A stretch of 64,000 nucleotides of DNA, taken from the NCBI RefSeq assembly GCF_964340395.1, contig NC_135566.1:16781001-16845000 (forward strand). The letters run 5' to 3'. Below, piece by piece: positions 14,489 to 26,000 of this stretch; position 1 is the first letter of the stretch, and each line of letters starts with the position of its first letter. The translations under genes were made by a program, and so were the position numbers. This DNA comes from Glandiceps talaboti (Eukaryota; Hemichordata; Enteropneusta; Spengelidae). Under the pieces are notes generated by a model. That model did not search any database and was not told where the DNA came from. It saw only the letters and a list, made by a program, of their open reading frames with translations.

Positions 14489-14724
14489 TTGTGTGTGTGT
14501 GTGTGTGTCTGTGTCTGTGTCTGTGTCTGTGTGTCTGTGTCCATGCATGAGTGATATATTATGTACAGTACTTGTGACTCGCTTATTGTATATATTTTCA
14601 GATGGATGGTGTCTATGAATCTCGGATGTGGCAGAAGATGGAACAAAGTTATCGGCAGTCATCCAAAGAATTGTCAGACTTATTGAAACACAAGATGGAC
14701 TACCTAGGTTCTTTAAAATTATAG
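516..14724 (+). CDS. NAA25: N-alpha-acetyltransferase 25, NatB auxiliary subunit (5' partial, 18 exons in window)
   Basis: This is the auxiliary, ribosome-anchoring subunit of NatB, which with catalytic NAA20 acetylates N-termini beginning Met-Asp/Glu/Asn/Gln in the cytosol. Exons read from GT-AG sites and continuous phase: 516-627, 1407-1496, 2248-2420, 3741-3922, 4765-4990, 5186-5296, 6753-6822, 7383-7482, 8037-8188, 8724-8779, 9439-9511, 9885-10134, 10706-10829, 11892-11957, 12276-12373, 12731-12841, 13520-13669, 14602-14724. They give 754 residues corresponding to roughly the last three quarters of the ~970-residue vertebrate protein; the N-terminal TPR exons lie upstream of the window. 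Hallmarks matching the family include WTFHIAYFKSAF, YCLLAVHLLLDVW, DTTEYIISAYKYG and the lysine-rich segment KRNRKKKGG near the C-terminus. Exon 13 is family-divergent and its donor (10829 rather than 10754) was chosen by phase. Introns are full of repeats. Identity is secure; single exon edges could move by a few bases. Confidence 0.95.
904..918 (+). promoter_or_regulatory. CTCF-like core motif
   Basis: CCACTAGGTGGCGGT matches the CTCF core consensus CCASYAGRKGGCRSY at every position. It sits in an NAA25 intron. CTCF is present in many bilaterians, but a single consensus match is weak evidence of binding. Confidence 0.3.
2470..2970. mobile_element. Fold-back repeat pair in NAA25 intron 3
   Basis: Two inverted-repeat hairpins lie close together. 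At 2470-2551 GCTAGCCCTCGGATGTTC is answered by GAACATCCGAGGTCTAGC; at about 2886-2967 GCTAGACTGTTCGGGC is answered by GCCCGAACGTCTAGC. Both arms share the GCTAG edge, and the interior is more GC-rich than the intron, as in non-autonomous fold-back elements. No coding capacity is seen; short open frames over it have no recognisable domain. Confidence 0.5.
3234..3682 (+). mobile_element. Non-autonomous TIR DNA element (family 1), full-length copy
   Basis: About 450 bp bounded by terminal inverted repeats: the left end reads TTAGGGATGATCACACAATG, and the right end, read in complement, TTAAGGGACGATCGCACAAT. There is no open reading frame for a transposase, so this is a MITE. The interior carries a poly-C run (3274-3300). 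Related copies are at 9140-9373 (right part), 18900-19172 (inverted) and 26546-26955. The exact target-site duplication is unclear (TA or TTA). Confidence 0.8.
4318..4471. repeat. (TATG)n followed by (TG)n microsatellite
   Basis: About 15 TATG units then about 33 TG units in NAA25 intron 4. The same TATG-plus-TG pairing recurs at 101-437 and 35280-35725. Confidence 0.95.
5061..5217 (+). repeat. Tandem duplication of the NAA25 exon 6 acceptor and exon start
   Basis: The segment TGATTTGTGTTGTAG|GTGATGAT plus TGGCAAACAGTAACCATGTT occurs first at 5066-5105 and again at the true exon (acceptor at 5185). Between them, partial copies of AACAGTAACCATGTTGTATG are repeated. The upstream copy is a decoy acceptor: using it would add 106 nt, shift frame and meet a TGA. 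The downstream acceptor is the one that restores the conserved protein. Confidence 0.85.
5706..5950 (+). mobile_element. tRNA-derived SINE
   Basis: A tRNA-like head contains an A box (TGGCTGAGTGG, 5717-5727) and a B box (GGTTCAAATCC, 5760-5770) at normal spacing, followed by a non-tRNA body that includes GGATGCTCCAGTTTCCTT, similar to conserved SINE body motifs. It does not fold as an intact tRNA with an acceptor stem, so it is a retroposon and not a tRNA gene. It lies in NAA25 intron 6. Confidence 0.7.
6332..6610. mobile_element. hAT-like palindromic MITE
   Basis: A 279-bp element with terminal inverted repeats CAGGGCTTGAAATTAA at both ends and internally complementary sequence around the words for 'gggctaccac'/'gtagccca'. 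The CAGGG start is typical of hAT termini. The flanking 8-mers do not match well, so the insertion is old or its target duplication has decayed. Confidence 0.65.
8290..8345 (+). repeat. Short dispersed repeat with GGGCGC core (family H)
   Basis: The block TTTATAGTTTGACCACTGAGGGCGCTATTCC is closely related to blocks at 15970-16025, 19420-19465 and, on the minus strand, 53088-53150. Consensus reads approximately acaaaagattgTATAGTTTGGCCACT-x-GGGCGCTGTTC. Confidence 0.6.
9140..9373 (+). mobile_element. Family 1 TIR element, 5'-truncated copy
   Basis: Matches the right part of the 3234-3682 element, including CATCTCACTAGTAA, AAATGAAGTTCAGCA and the terminal GCGATTGTCCCTA. The left TIR is missing. 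Confidence 0.75.
10378..10500 (+). repeat. 47-bp tandem duplication with palindromic core
   Basis: TCTGCATATATGCAGACAGT followed by CCCTTCCAGGTTCCCAGGCC is repeated about 2.5 times. Each unit contains the perfect palindrome TCTGCATATATGCAGA. It lies in NAA25 intron 12. Confidence 0.85.
10958..11337 (+). mobile_element. Dispersed repeat carrying its own (GA)n and (GAAT)n tracts (family A), copy 1
   Basis: A (GA)n run, then ATGAAACCATGAGAG, a (GAAT)n run, then about 240 bp of unique sequence ending TTCTCATCCTACAAAATC. The same order and sequence recur at 57108-57553 with only scattered differences. No open frame or TIR is evident. Sharing of both microsatellites and the unique part shows the whole block moved together. 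Confidence 0.8.
12408..12545 (+). mobile_element. Half copy of fold-back family I
   Basis: Sequence running from AAGATACATCGTTATCA through CTTGTCTTGATTACATT to GTAGCCTTGTCGA matches one arm of the 37776-38170 fold-back element. Confidence 0.6.
12538..12700 (+). repeat. ~62-bp tandem repeat, three units
   Basis: AATTTAGAGAGATTGAACAG followed by CGCCCTCTATCATCTATGG and TTTACC is repeated three times (units near 12539, 12587, 12635), in NAA25 intron 15. No function is apparent. Confidence 0.85.
14266..14435 (+). mobile_element. hAT-type MITE (family M) with perfect 8-bp target duplication
   Basis: A 170-bp element with TIRs CAGTGTGCCCTCTAA (left) and TTAGAGGGCATACTG (right). It is flanked on both sides by GTAGTGTG (14258-14265 and 14436-14443), an exact 8-bp target-site duplication as made by hAT transposases. 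A second copy is at 49129-49299. It has no coding capacity. Confidence 0.92.
14450..14540. repeat. (TCTG)n/(TG)n microsatellite
   Basis: Mixed CTGT and TG units in NAA25 intron 17, immediately right of the hAT MITE. Confidence 0.9.
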
Positions 14725-15440
14725 GAAGATGGTCTCCCTAGGCTGCCTCAGATTATAGCCAGATGAGCAACCAAGACTCTTTCAAATTATTGTAAGATCG
14801 AGAATATGTAGGCTCTGAAATTGCTGAAGATGGACTACATAGTCTCATAAATCACAACAAGATGTGCAAGCTAAGGTTTCAAATTCTCTGGATGTAGATC
14901 ACTTGGGCACTAGAATTACATCAAGTAAAACACTCGAAACTCTCTAGAATACTTACAAGATGGACTATACATAAATAGACTCTAGCCTAAGAATTTTTAT
15001 CTCAATATATACAGACCATCCATGCCCCTAAAATCACAGCGAGGTGGCTGTCACATCCTTCAGTTCCAGCAAAGCAGAGTGCCTAGGTTCTCGCAATTAA
15101 GCAAGATGGCTGTTTTAAGTCACTGGATAGCAAGATGAACCATCTATTTCCCTTCCATCCGTTTCACCACCATAAAGTGGACTGCCTAGGTTCTCTTAAA
15201 TGATAGCAAGGTGGCTGCATTTTTTGTCGAAGTATAGCCAAACGAAAATTTTATGAAAATTAGTTCCCCACGTTCTCTCAAATTACAGATAAATACCCCT
15301 AAAGTGAACAATTTCGAGTTACACCAGCTAAGTGTTTGAAAAAAAAAAGACTTTGTACTTTACTTCGACAATATGCTATGTGGATGGTTTGAAAATAAAG
15401 CCAGCTTACCTAGGTTTTCTCACATCCTAAGCAGATGGGA
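14692..15440 (+). repeat. Degenerate ~33-bp tandem array in NAA25 3' UTR seeded by the last codons
   Basis: The final coding segment AAGATGGACTACCTAGGTTC + TTTAAAATTATAG (14692-14724) is the first unit of an array. AGAT(G) anchors recur at about 14694, 14728, 14761, 14795, 14828 and 14860 (spacing 32-34), and more diverged units (AAGATGGACTATAC at about 14957, CCTAGGTTCTC near 15080 and 15188) continue to about 15440. The spacing is not a multiple of 3 and the array is untranslated. Confidence 0.8.
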
Positions 15441-15558
15441 ACAACTCAGGTTTTTCAAATAAGTTAGAATTCCCTAATGGGTGAAATGTACCTTGATATG
15501 GCTAGATTTTGATAGAAAGATGTGTGATGCTGCAGATATTTAGTATTATTAGAGATTA

Positions 15559-15564
15559 AATAAA
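15559..15564 (+). promoter_or_regulatory. NAA25 polyadenylation signal (candidate)
   Basis: AATAAA about 835 nt after the stop codon. An alternative AATAAA is at 15394-15399. Confidence 0.5.
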
Positions 15565-15569
15565 TGCAT

Positions 15570-17080
15570 AAAAAGGTATTCATGTCAAGCCATCAAATTT
15601 AGTATTTTTGTGCTAGCTCGTACATGATCATTTCCCCCCCCCCCCGCCCTATTTCTCGCCAACCCTGCCTCTCTCTTTCTCCCCTCCCTCTCTCCTCTCT
15701 CAGCTTTAGCACTAAAGCTATTATGGCAAGCTTAAGACAAGTCAGCTATCACGAAGCTAACACAGACACAGATTGAAAGTATTATTGTTGCATGTTGATA
15801 TAAACTAGCGTAGGATGTTGATGTAATTACACTCACAGTAGGGTGGCGATTTTTTTTTTACAGGGTAATTACTAGTATATCTCCATGACTAAGACACTGC
15901 TATCACCCACTACAACAGTTTTAGTTTGTGTCTATTTTGGTTTCTATGGACAGAGAAGTACAAGTGTGAAATCATAAAAACAAAAGATTGTATAGTTTGG
16001 CCACTAGGAGTGCTGTTCAGACGCTAGTATTGGACAAGAAGTGGCACCTCCTTAAAAAGAATAATTTCCCAGTGTTTTATGACAAAAAGTTGGTTGCACT
16101 CTCAACCAGTCAAAACATTCTACTTAGTGCTGACATTTTTTCTGATAAATTTTTTTAGACCTTGCAGATTTGTTTTAACCACATTTTGTTGACTGCTTGA
16201 TATACTGTTGTGTGATTTAGCTCTTCATTTTTCCTCATGAGGGCGACCTCATGATATTTCTTTTGAAATGACTGCAAGGTCAGTAATTTGAATGGTGTAA
16301 CCTTCAACACTGATCTGTGACTGACGTACTATGGCCGTATATATTATTTTCACTTTGAGGGTATTGTCAGGGTATGTGTCTTCAACAAAGACTTGTTTTC
16401 TCAACATTTTGTGTCAGTTTTATGTCACAGAACACTTTCATTTCATCATTGTGTGTGTGGCACACATTGACTCTTTTGTTGATATGTTTACTCATGAACA
16501 CTAATACATTGTTACCACTAATTATAATACACAATGCATTACAATCACATGTACAACGGATTTCAAATAAACATTCTGTGGCTCTGTTTGATACAATCAC
16601 ACAGAAACCAATAAGAAACTACACATGCTACACTTTAAGATAGCAAGATTGAATGAATTACAGTTTCTTGCAACATTTTGTCGAAATGAAATGAACTGAT
16701 ATGCCACCATGCAGACATCAAAACATTGGCGCCTTCATGTCTGCGTCTTGTTGCAATATGTTGGTTTAAATCGTTGATTTCATTTCAGACTAAATGTAGC
16801 AATAAATTGTAATTTTGCTACTAAAGTGTAGCATGTGCAGTTTCTTGTTGGTTTCTGCGTGGTTGTATCAAACAGTCTCTCATGAACAGTATTTTGAAAT
16901 CCATTGTGTGTATTTCGTTTTCAATCGGAATGAGTCAAGATGTGTGAAGAATTCTACTTATCTATCGATATTGGGTATACAGGATAAACATATGCATGTG
17001 ACACACAGTTTCAGCCATGTTGTCGTATGAAATTGACAGTAAATGAATTCATCACATTTTCATTTTCTTTCATTGCCTAT
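15570..17080. other. Intergenic, no gene seen
   Basis: Between the 3' ends of NAA25 and PTRH2. It holds a C/T-rich stretch (15630-15700), a copy of repeat family G (15780-15930) and a copy of repeat family H (15970-16025). The open frames at 16374-16643 (both strands) show no domain and overlap each other. Confidence 0.6.
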
Positions 17081-17427
17081 CTGTAGACCTGAAGGACTAT
17101 TGCTACTACATTTCCACTCTCCTAACTGATATTTTGATTTTTTGAATTTTCGCTGTCCTACCAAGTCTACTCTGACTCCTATTTCCAGCTGGTCTTGAAT
17201 GGCATCCCGCCATAGACATTTAAATCGTGCAGTCAGTATATGTAAATGTTTACCGTTCAAATTTGATTCAAATTTATGCTAATGTTTTACACAAGTTACG
17301 TGTATGCATGGCGTGGCGTAATACCAGCTCGAAATAGGAGTCGGAGTAGACTTGTGGACAGTGAAAATTCAAAATATCAGTTAGGATAGAGGAATAGTGT
17401 AGTAGTGATAGTCCTTCAAGTCTACAG
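17081..17427. mobile_element. Fold-back element with ~115-bp inverted arms
   Basis: The left edge CTGTAGACCTGAAGGACTAT is complementary to the right edge ATAGTCCTTCAAGTCTACAG, and the complementarity runs about 115 bp inward through CTAACTGATATTTTGA and AAGTCTACTCYGACTCCTAT. The short loop contains no open frame. This is a palindromic MITE or fold-back transposon. Confidence 0.85.
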
Positions 17428-18057
17428 GTAGGCTACTTTCAATAATACCATATACAGAATTTCAAATGCACTGTCTTGTACATAATAAACTTGGGTTTTA
17501 CCTGTTTAAAACGTTTTCAAAGTTTTGTTTTATCTTTTTGATTTAAGAATACAAAACAAAAACTAGCAACAATTCTTATTATCTGAAATACAATTTTACC
17601 ACCCTGGCTTGTCATCTAAATAACAATTTCTTTGTCATCACCGTGACATAAACTCCATATATATATTACTATAGATGTGTGAGAATATAAGTCCACCTTC
17701 TTGTTCTACTTTTGTTTCACTACTACTTTACAGTGCTATCACTATTTGAAGATCAAATATTAGAAGCAGAGTGGAAATTGTTGCAGCTATACTTAGCGTA
17801 ACTGTAGGTACAACTTTTAGGAATCATGAATTAATGAACATTTTCATGTCAGCCATGGCCTACAGTATTTAACAGGGAAATAATTTATTCTTGTAAATAT
17901 CAGCTCAAAGTGCAAACGGTCAGATTTTTAAACATTTCCAAAAAAAACTTTGGGGAGCAAATATTTTTGTGTTGGAAATTATTACTGATGTTCTTTACTT
18001 TATATGGGTGTAATGTTTGTTATGATTATCATGAATAAGGCATGTAAGATATGTGAT

Positions 18058-18262
18058 GATTGGCCAGGTTTGAAGGGTCATGCTAGATGATTGGTCAGGT
18101 TTGAAGGGCCATGTTAAATGCTAGATGTTACATGATTGGTCAGGTTTGAAGGATCATGCTAGATGCTAGATGTTAGGTGATTGGTCAGGTTTGAAAGGGT
18201 CATGCTAGATGTTAGGTGATTGGTCAGATTAGAAAGGTGATGTGAAATGATTGGTTGGGACA
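18058..18262 (+). repeat. GATTGGTCAGGTTTGAAGG tandem repeat
   Basis: Five units of GATTGGTCAGGTTTGAA followed by GGGTCATGCTAGATG with spacing of 31-45 bp, in the intergenic stretch between NAA25 and PTRH2. Confidence 0.85.
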
Positions 18263-18899
18263 GGAAGGAAAGGGGAAATCCAATCTCTTGTTTTTGCTTT
18301 TTTACAGGTCATTCATACATAATTTTCAAACAAACTAATTTAGAAATATAAACATGAAAACAATCCAAGAAACATCTCATATGAACGTGCATGATAAAAA
18401 TGATGCAGGGATGCCGTACAATTTTTCCTTTTTGAGAACTACATTTGAAATTGGTGTGTCCAAATCCGTCTTAGATTCGATGTAGGTTTCATCAATGCAG
18501 GAGGATGGGATGGGTGTCTTACATATCTATAGATTAATAGCTGGTCTAAATATTTGAACACAGCACTTTCTGCAGCATGTTTCATTGTTGCATTTTATGT
18601 TTATTTTACTGCATTTTCACATATCATTTTTTTTGTCAGATTTCTTGTGCATTAATCTTCATTTTCATGAATATAATTCACAACATCAATGACAAATGGA
18701 AGAATGATGCGAAGCATGGAATAAATGCCATCACTATGGTAACCACTTCAGAATTACATTGCATGCGTCTGATTTGTGCATGGTTAGATGTGTACTAGCC
18801 GAGAGAATTGACTGGCTTGAAAGTGTCATTCACCAGCAGTCGGACACCCAAGTGTATGCTATAGTTGTGTATGCAAATCACATACCGACAGGTCAGATA

Positions 18900-19172
18900 A
18901 ATACAGGATGTTCTGCTACTTAATTGATAAAAAATTTACTTCTAATGTGAGATATGGTTTCTGGTAGTATTTCAATGGTCTTTAATGTGTTTACCATCAT
19001 GATTTTACATTACTTCAATCATACATAGTGGTGTGACTGCTACAGTTCTCATTGTAGTTAACATAACTGTTTGGGGTCACACTTGTGAGCGTTTGTTTAA
19101 AGGGGGAAGGGGATCTAGACAATGTTCGTTTGTTGAGCTTGTGCAACATAGTGTGATCGTCCCTAAGGGATT
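18900..19172 (-). mobile_element. Family 1 TIR element, inverted copy
   Basis: Read on the minus strand it begins TTAGGGACGATCACACTATG and continues with the family 1 interior (CATGATGGTAAACACATT). The distal part is truncated. Confidence 0.75.
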
Positions 19173-19419
19173 GCATCCTGCTGTGTGCTTTGGTTAAGAG
19201 TATGTGTAGGAGAATTTATACACATGGTACGTACAATAACAAACATTTTACACACTTTTTAATGTGTCTACTAGTATCACTGATAAAACAATATTCTGAT
19301 CACAGGCAGCTCTAAATCACAGCTGCAGTAGAAGTAGTAGTAAATGTCCATCACATCAGTTTGAATTCCTTTGTAACCTTCAAGTTGCTATAGTATCTGG
19401 TCTAGCTGCTACATCTTGG

Positions 19420-19465
19420 GCTTACAAACTTTGCCACTGAGGGCGCTAGCAGACAAGCACAGCTA
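19420..19465 (+). repeat. Family H short repeat
   Basis: Contains TTTGCCACTGAGGGCGCTAG, related to the blocks at 8290, 15970 and 53088. Confidence 0.5.
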
Positions 19466-19538
19466 GCTCCAAGGTCTTACTACAAGACTAATGTAAATAT
19501 TGTAATCAAAGTACACAATATATTTCTAGGAAAGATAA

Positions 19539-19544
19539 TTTATT
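19539..19544 (-). promoter_or_regulatory. PTRH2 polyadenylation signal (candidate)
   Basis: AATAAA on the minus strand, about 75 nt past the PTRH2 stop codon. Confidence 0.55.
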
Positions 19545-19617
19545 TTCATAAAGAAAGTACATCTCTTAAGTGCAAATTAAAACTGCAAATCAAAATTTAT
19601 AAAATTATCAAATATGA

Positions 19618-22752
<3,135 letters not shown>

Positions 22753-22809
22753 GGCACCATTTCCAAACTGTGGGTTCGTTATGTACTCTGATGAAGTATA
22801 GAGTGGTTT

Positions 22810-23061
22810 CTGAAATGTAAGATAATTATTTTCATGTTAAAACAACTGAATTGTCTAAAAGAAACCATTTTACGCTTTTATTTAATCTTTATCTGATTGT
22901 TTTAAATATTTACAGATAGCCATATTGCTTTGTCGAACACACAGTCTAAGAATATCACTTGCGCAAGCGCTGGAATCGCGCCTTATACTTGTTGACTTCA
23001 TTCATTCATGCTCTGTGACTAGGTATTGATACTCGTTGTGTAGAATAACCAAACATCAGCA
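22810..23061. promoter_or_regulatory. Bidirectional promoter region of PTRH2 and ANAPC7
   Basis: At most about 250 bp separates the PTRH2 exon with the start codon from the ANAPC7 start codon. It is locally richer in CpG (GCGCAAGCGC, TCGCGCC at 22961-22984) than its surroundings. TGCGCAAGCGC (22960-22970) is one base from the NRF-1 consensus. A minus-strand donor (ATCT|GTAAAT, about 22914) suggests a non-coding first exon of PTRH2. Confidence 0.6.
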
Positions 23062-26000
23062 ATGTCTCTCATTGAACAAGTTAAATTATTGCACGATGCA
23101 GGTCTCCATTCCAATATAAAGATAATGGTAAGTTCCACACTGTTTTTTAAGAACTAGAAATTAGAATCTGACAAATGACATTTCAAATTCTGACTGTCCT
23201 TGTACATATGCATGATGTACACTCATCTACACACACAAATCAACCAGCACAGGCATCGACTGTCAAATATCTGTATTACCAGAGCTATAATTTATATTCT
23301 AATTTATCATTAGTTTGTAAACTTCTCAGAACAGACCCCCCCCCCCCCCCATGTGATTGAAATGTAGTCAGTATTGTCAGTGTTTACAATGTAAAATTTC
23401 GGAGGGGAAGGGTAGTTAGACAATGTTTTACCATGAGTTTAACCACAGCATGGATCATCAGGCCTACCTCCATGACCAAAGCAATTAGCAATCTCTGTCA
23501 TTGTACATGTGGGCTATACCCTCCCCAGTCCCTCTATGTATTACATAGAAAACTTTATATGGAATGCTCTTCCAGAACAAATGACAGGTTGATAATATCT
23601 CTAAGCCAATAGCACAAAGTTACATGTAATACAAATGATATTGCTGCACTGATAGCCAACGCAAAGTCTGTTGTTTTTCCTTGTTTCCTTTATATGTACT
23701 TTTTGTATAGTGTATAACTTTGTTTTTCAACAATAGGATTTCTGAATCTTTTATTTTATCGTTTGGTTTCAGTGATTTGTAACCTCGTGGTTTGTGTCTG
23801 TTATTGTTTTCTTTTTATAACTTGTACCTTTCACAAATCTTCTGAGAATTGTTACATATTAAACTGATGTGTCGAAAAATAGAATTGATAATGAGGGATT
23901 GCTAATTATGCAAAAGCAATGTTCTTGTCACTTGCTTACTTTTAGGCAAACTTAGTGTTATCAGCCAGTGAACATAATCCTGATGTTCTGACAATGCCAC
24001 AAAAATATCAAGTTCAAGTGTGGTATGGTGATGCTTTATATGAAGAAGGAGACTGTCATAGAGCAGAGGTTAGTAATGAGTTGTCTATCTCAACAATAGA
24101 TTCATAGATAGACATATAGATATATAGGTAGACTATAGATTTTGTCTAGCCAGGATCATTAATTCTTGGTACAGTCTACTGAAATAGTATTCTTATAATA
24201 TGCTTTATTCATAGTACCGTGGCCACCGGCCTAACATACAGAAATCAATATACACAAAAAACTGCTAATGTAGAGGTTTGTTGTGACAATCAGCAATGGT
24301 ACATACAAATCCACATAATGATACTTTTAATAGCAAATACAACCAAAATTACTTTGGCGTAAACAGAAAGCAACAAATACAAACTTTGCTAAACTATTCT
24401 GAGTATGAACATGATTTGTTCTCATCAAAGAATAAAATTTAAATTGCAAAGGAGGCTAAAAGAAATATTCTACCACCTGTGACCTAAGTGTGTCAAAAAA
24501 TAACTACTATTCAATTTCTTTTTTGACACTGTAACTTCTGCTCCACGCACTACACATACATTACTGTTAGTCACACATGAGAATAAATCAACCATCTTGT
24601 TTTTTATTTTGATTCTGTGGCATGAGGTAAAATGTTATCAGATGTCAAGAATTGATATAATCTACTAAACTAACTCTTTTGACAAATATATCATCACTGA
24701 GAAGAATGAACATCGAAAAATTCATACATGATCCAGAACGTACAGGTTCTCATCTCATCTCTAAGATAGTGTTGTAACTATGTAAGTTAGTGAAGAGTTT
24801 GACAAAGTCTGTTGACCTTAACAGACCAAAAATGTAACTCTTGGTTTATTGTCAAAGGATTGTGTGATTATTTGTATTCTTTATGAGGGGTGCCTGTAGA
24901 ACAGTGTTTATTCATTCATCAGATGATACAAATCAGGGTTATGATAGGGAGTCTAACACTATACACATCCCTAACCTACATGTAACTCTCTAGCTTGAAT
25001 CAATTGTACAGTCAGTCTACTGTTCTACAAATCTGATTTATGCTAGGGAGTCTTATGCTATACACATCCCTAACCTAACTCCCTAGCTTGAATCAATTGT
25101 AGAATCAGTCTACCATTCTACAAATCTGGTTTATCCTAGGGAGTCTTGCACTATATACATATCGCTATTACCTAACTCCAACCCAAACTTCATAACTGGA
25201 ATACAAATGTTTATCTACAGTATTGTACAGCCTATCCATAGACCCTACGTTGGTGGAGGGTCTATGGCCTATCCAACTCTTTTACATTCTTGCATTGTCA
25301 ATTGATAACCAGGCTAGTAAAGAAAGGGTGATTTTTGTCATTCTAGATGGTTTATAAGAGAGCTTTGCAGATCAAAAGAGTTCTGAACAGAAGTCGTGTA
25401 CGAGGTGTTCAAAGTACTAATACTACTGACCCAGATCTTCCCAATGAAGTCGATGTCAAGTATAGAATACATGAATGTCATTGTCGACTTAAACGACTCA
25501 AAGAAGCAGTGGGAGTGGTAAGATTATCTGTTCTTGTCTCAAAGTTTTCTTTCACTAAAATGATGTGAAGTAAGATAGCCAAAAACACCATCACCACTAC
25601 CACCACCATCACCACCATCATCATCACACCATCATCATCACCGCCATCACCATCACCATTACCACCACCATCATCACAACCACCACTACTATCACCGCCA
25701 CCACTACTACTACCGCTACCACCACTACCACCATCATCACTACCAGCACCATCACCACCGCTATCACCATCAGATTGCTATTCAACACATGACAGACTAC
25801 AATGTCTAAAAACAGACAGGAGTTGAAACGCCAACTATTGATAATGCAATTTTGTAATGCTAAAAAGATTTAAATGCAAATGAAAAAATAGTTTTATCAA
25901 CTGGCAAGAAACTTCAACATTAGGATACTAAGGACAGTGAGAGTACATGATGTACAGAATTGTAAATGTACCTTAATGTATTTTTATGCTTGTGTTTGAA

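Noticed and set aside
16374-16643. 89-codon plus-strand frame in the intergenic region
   Set aside because: No domain, no homology recognised, and an opposing frame covers the same bases.
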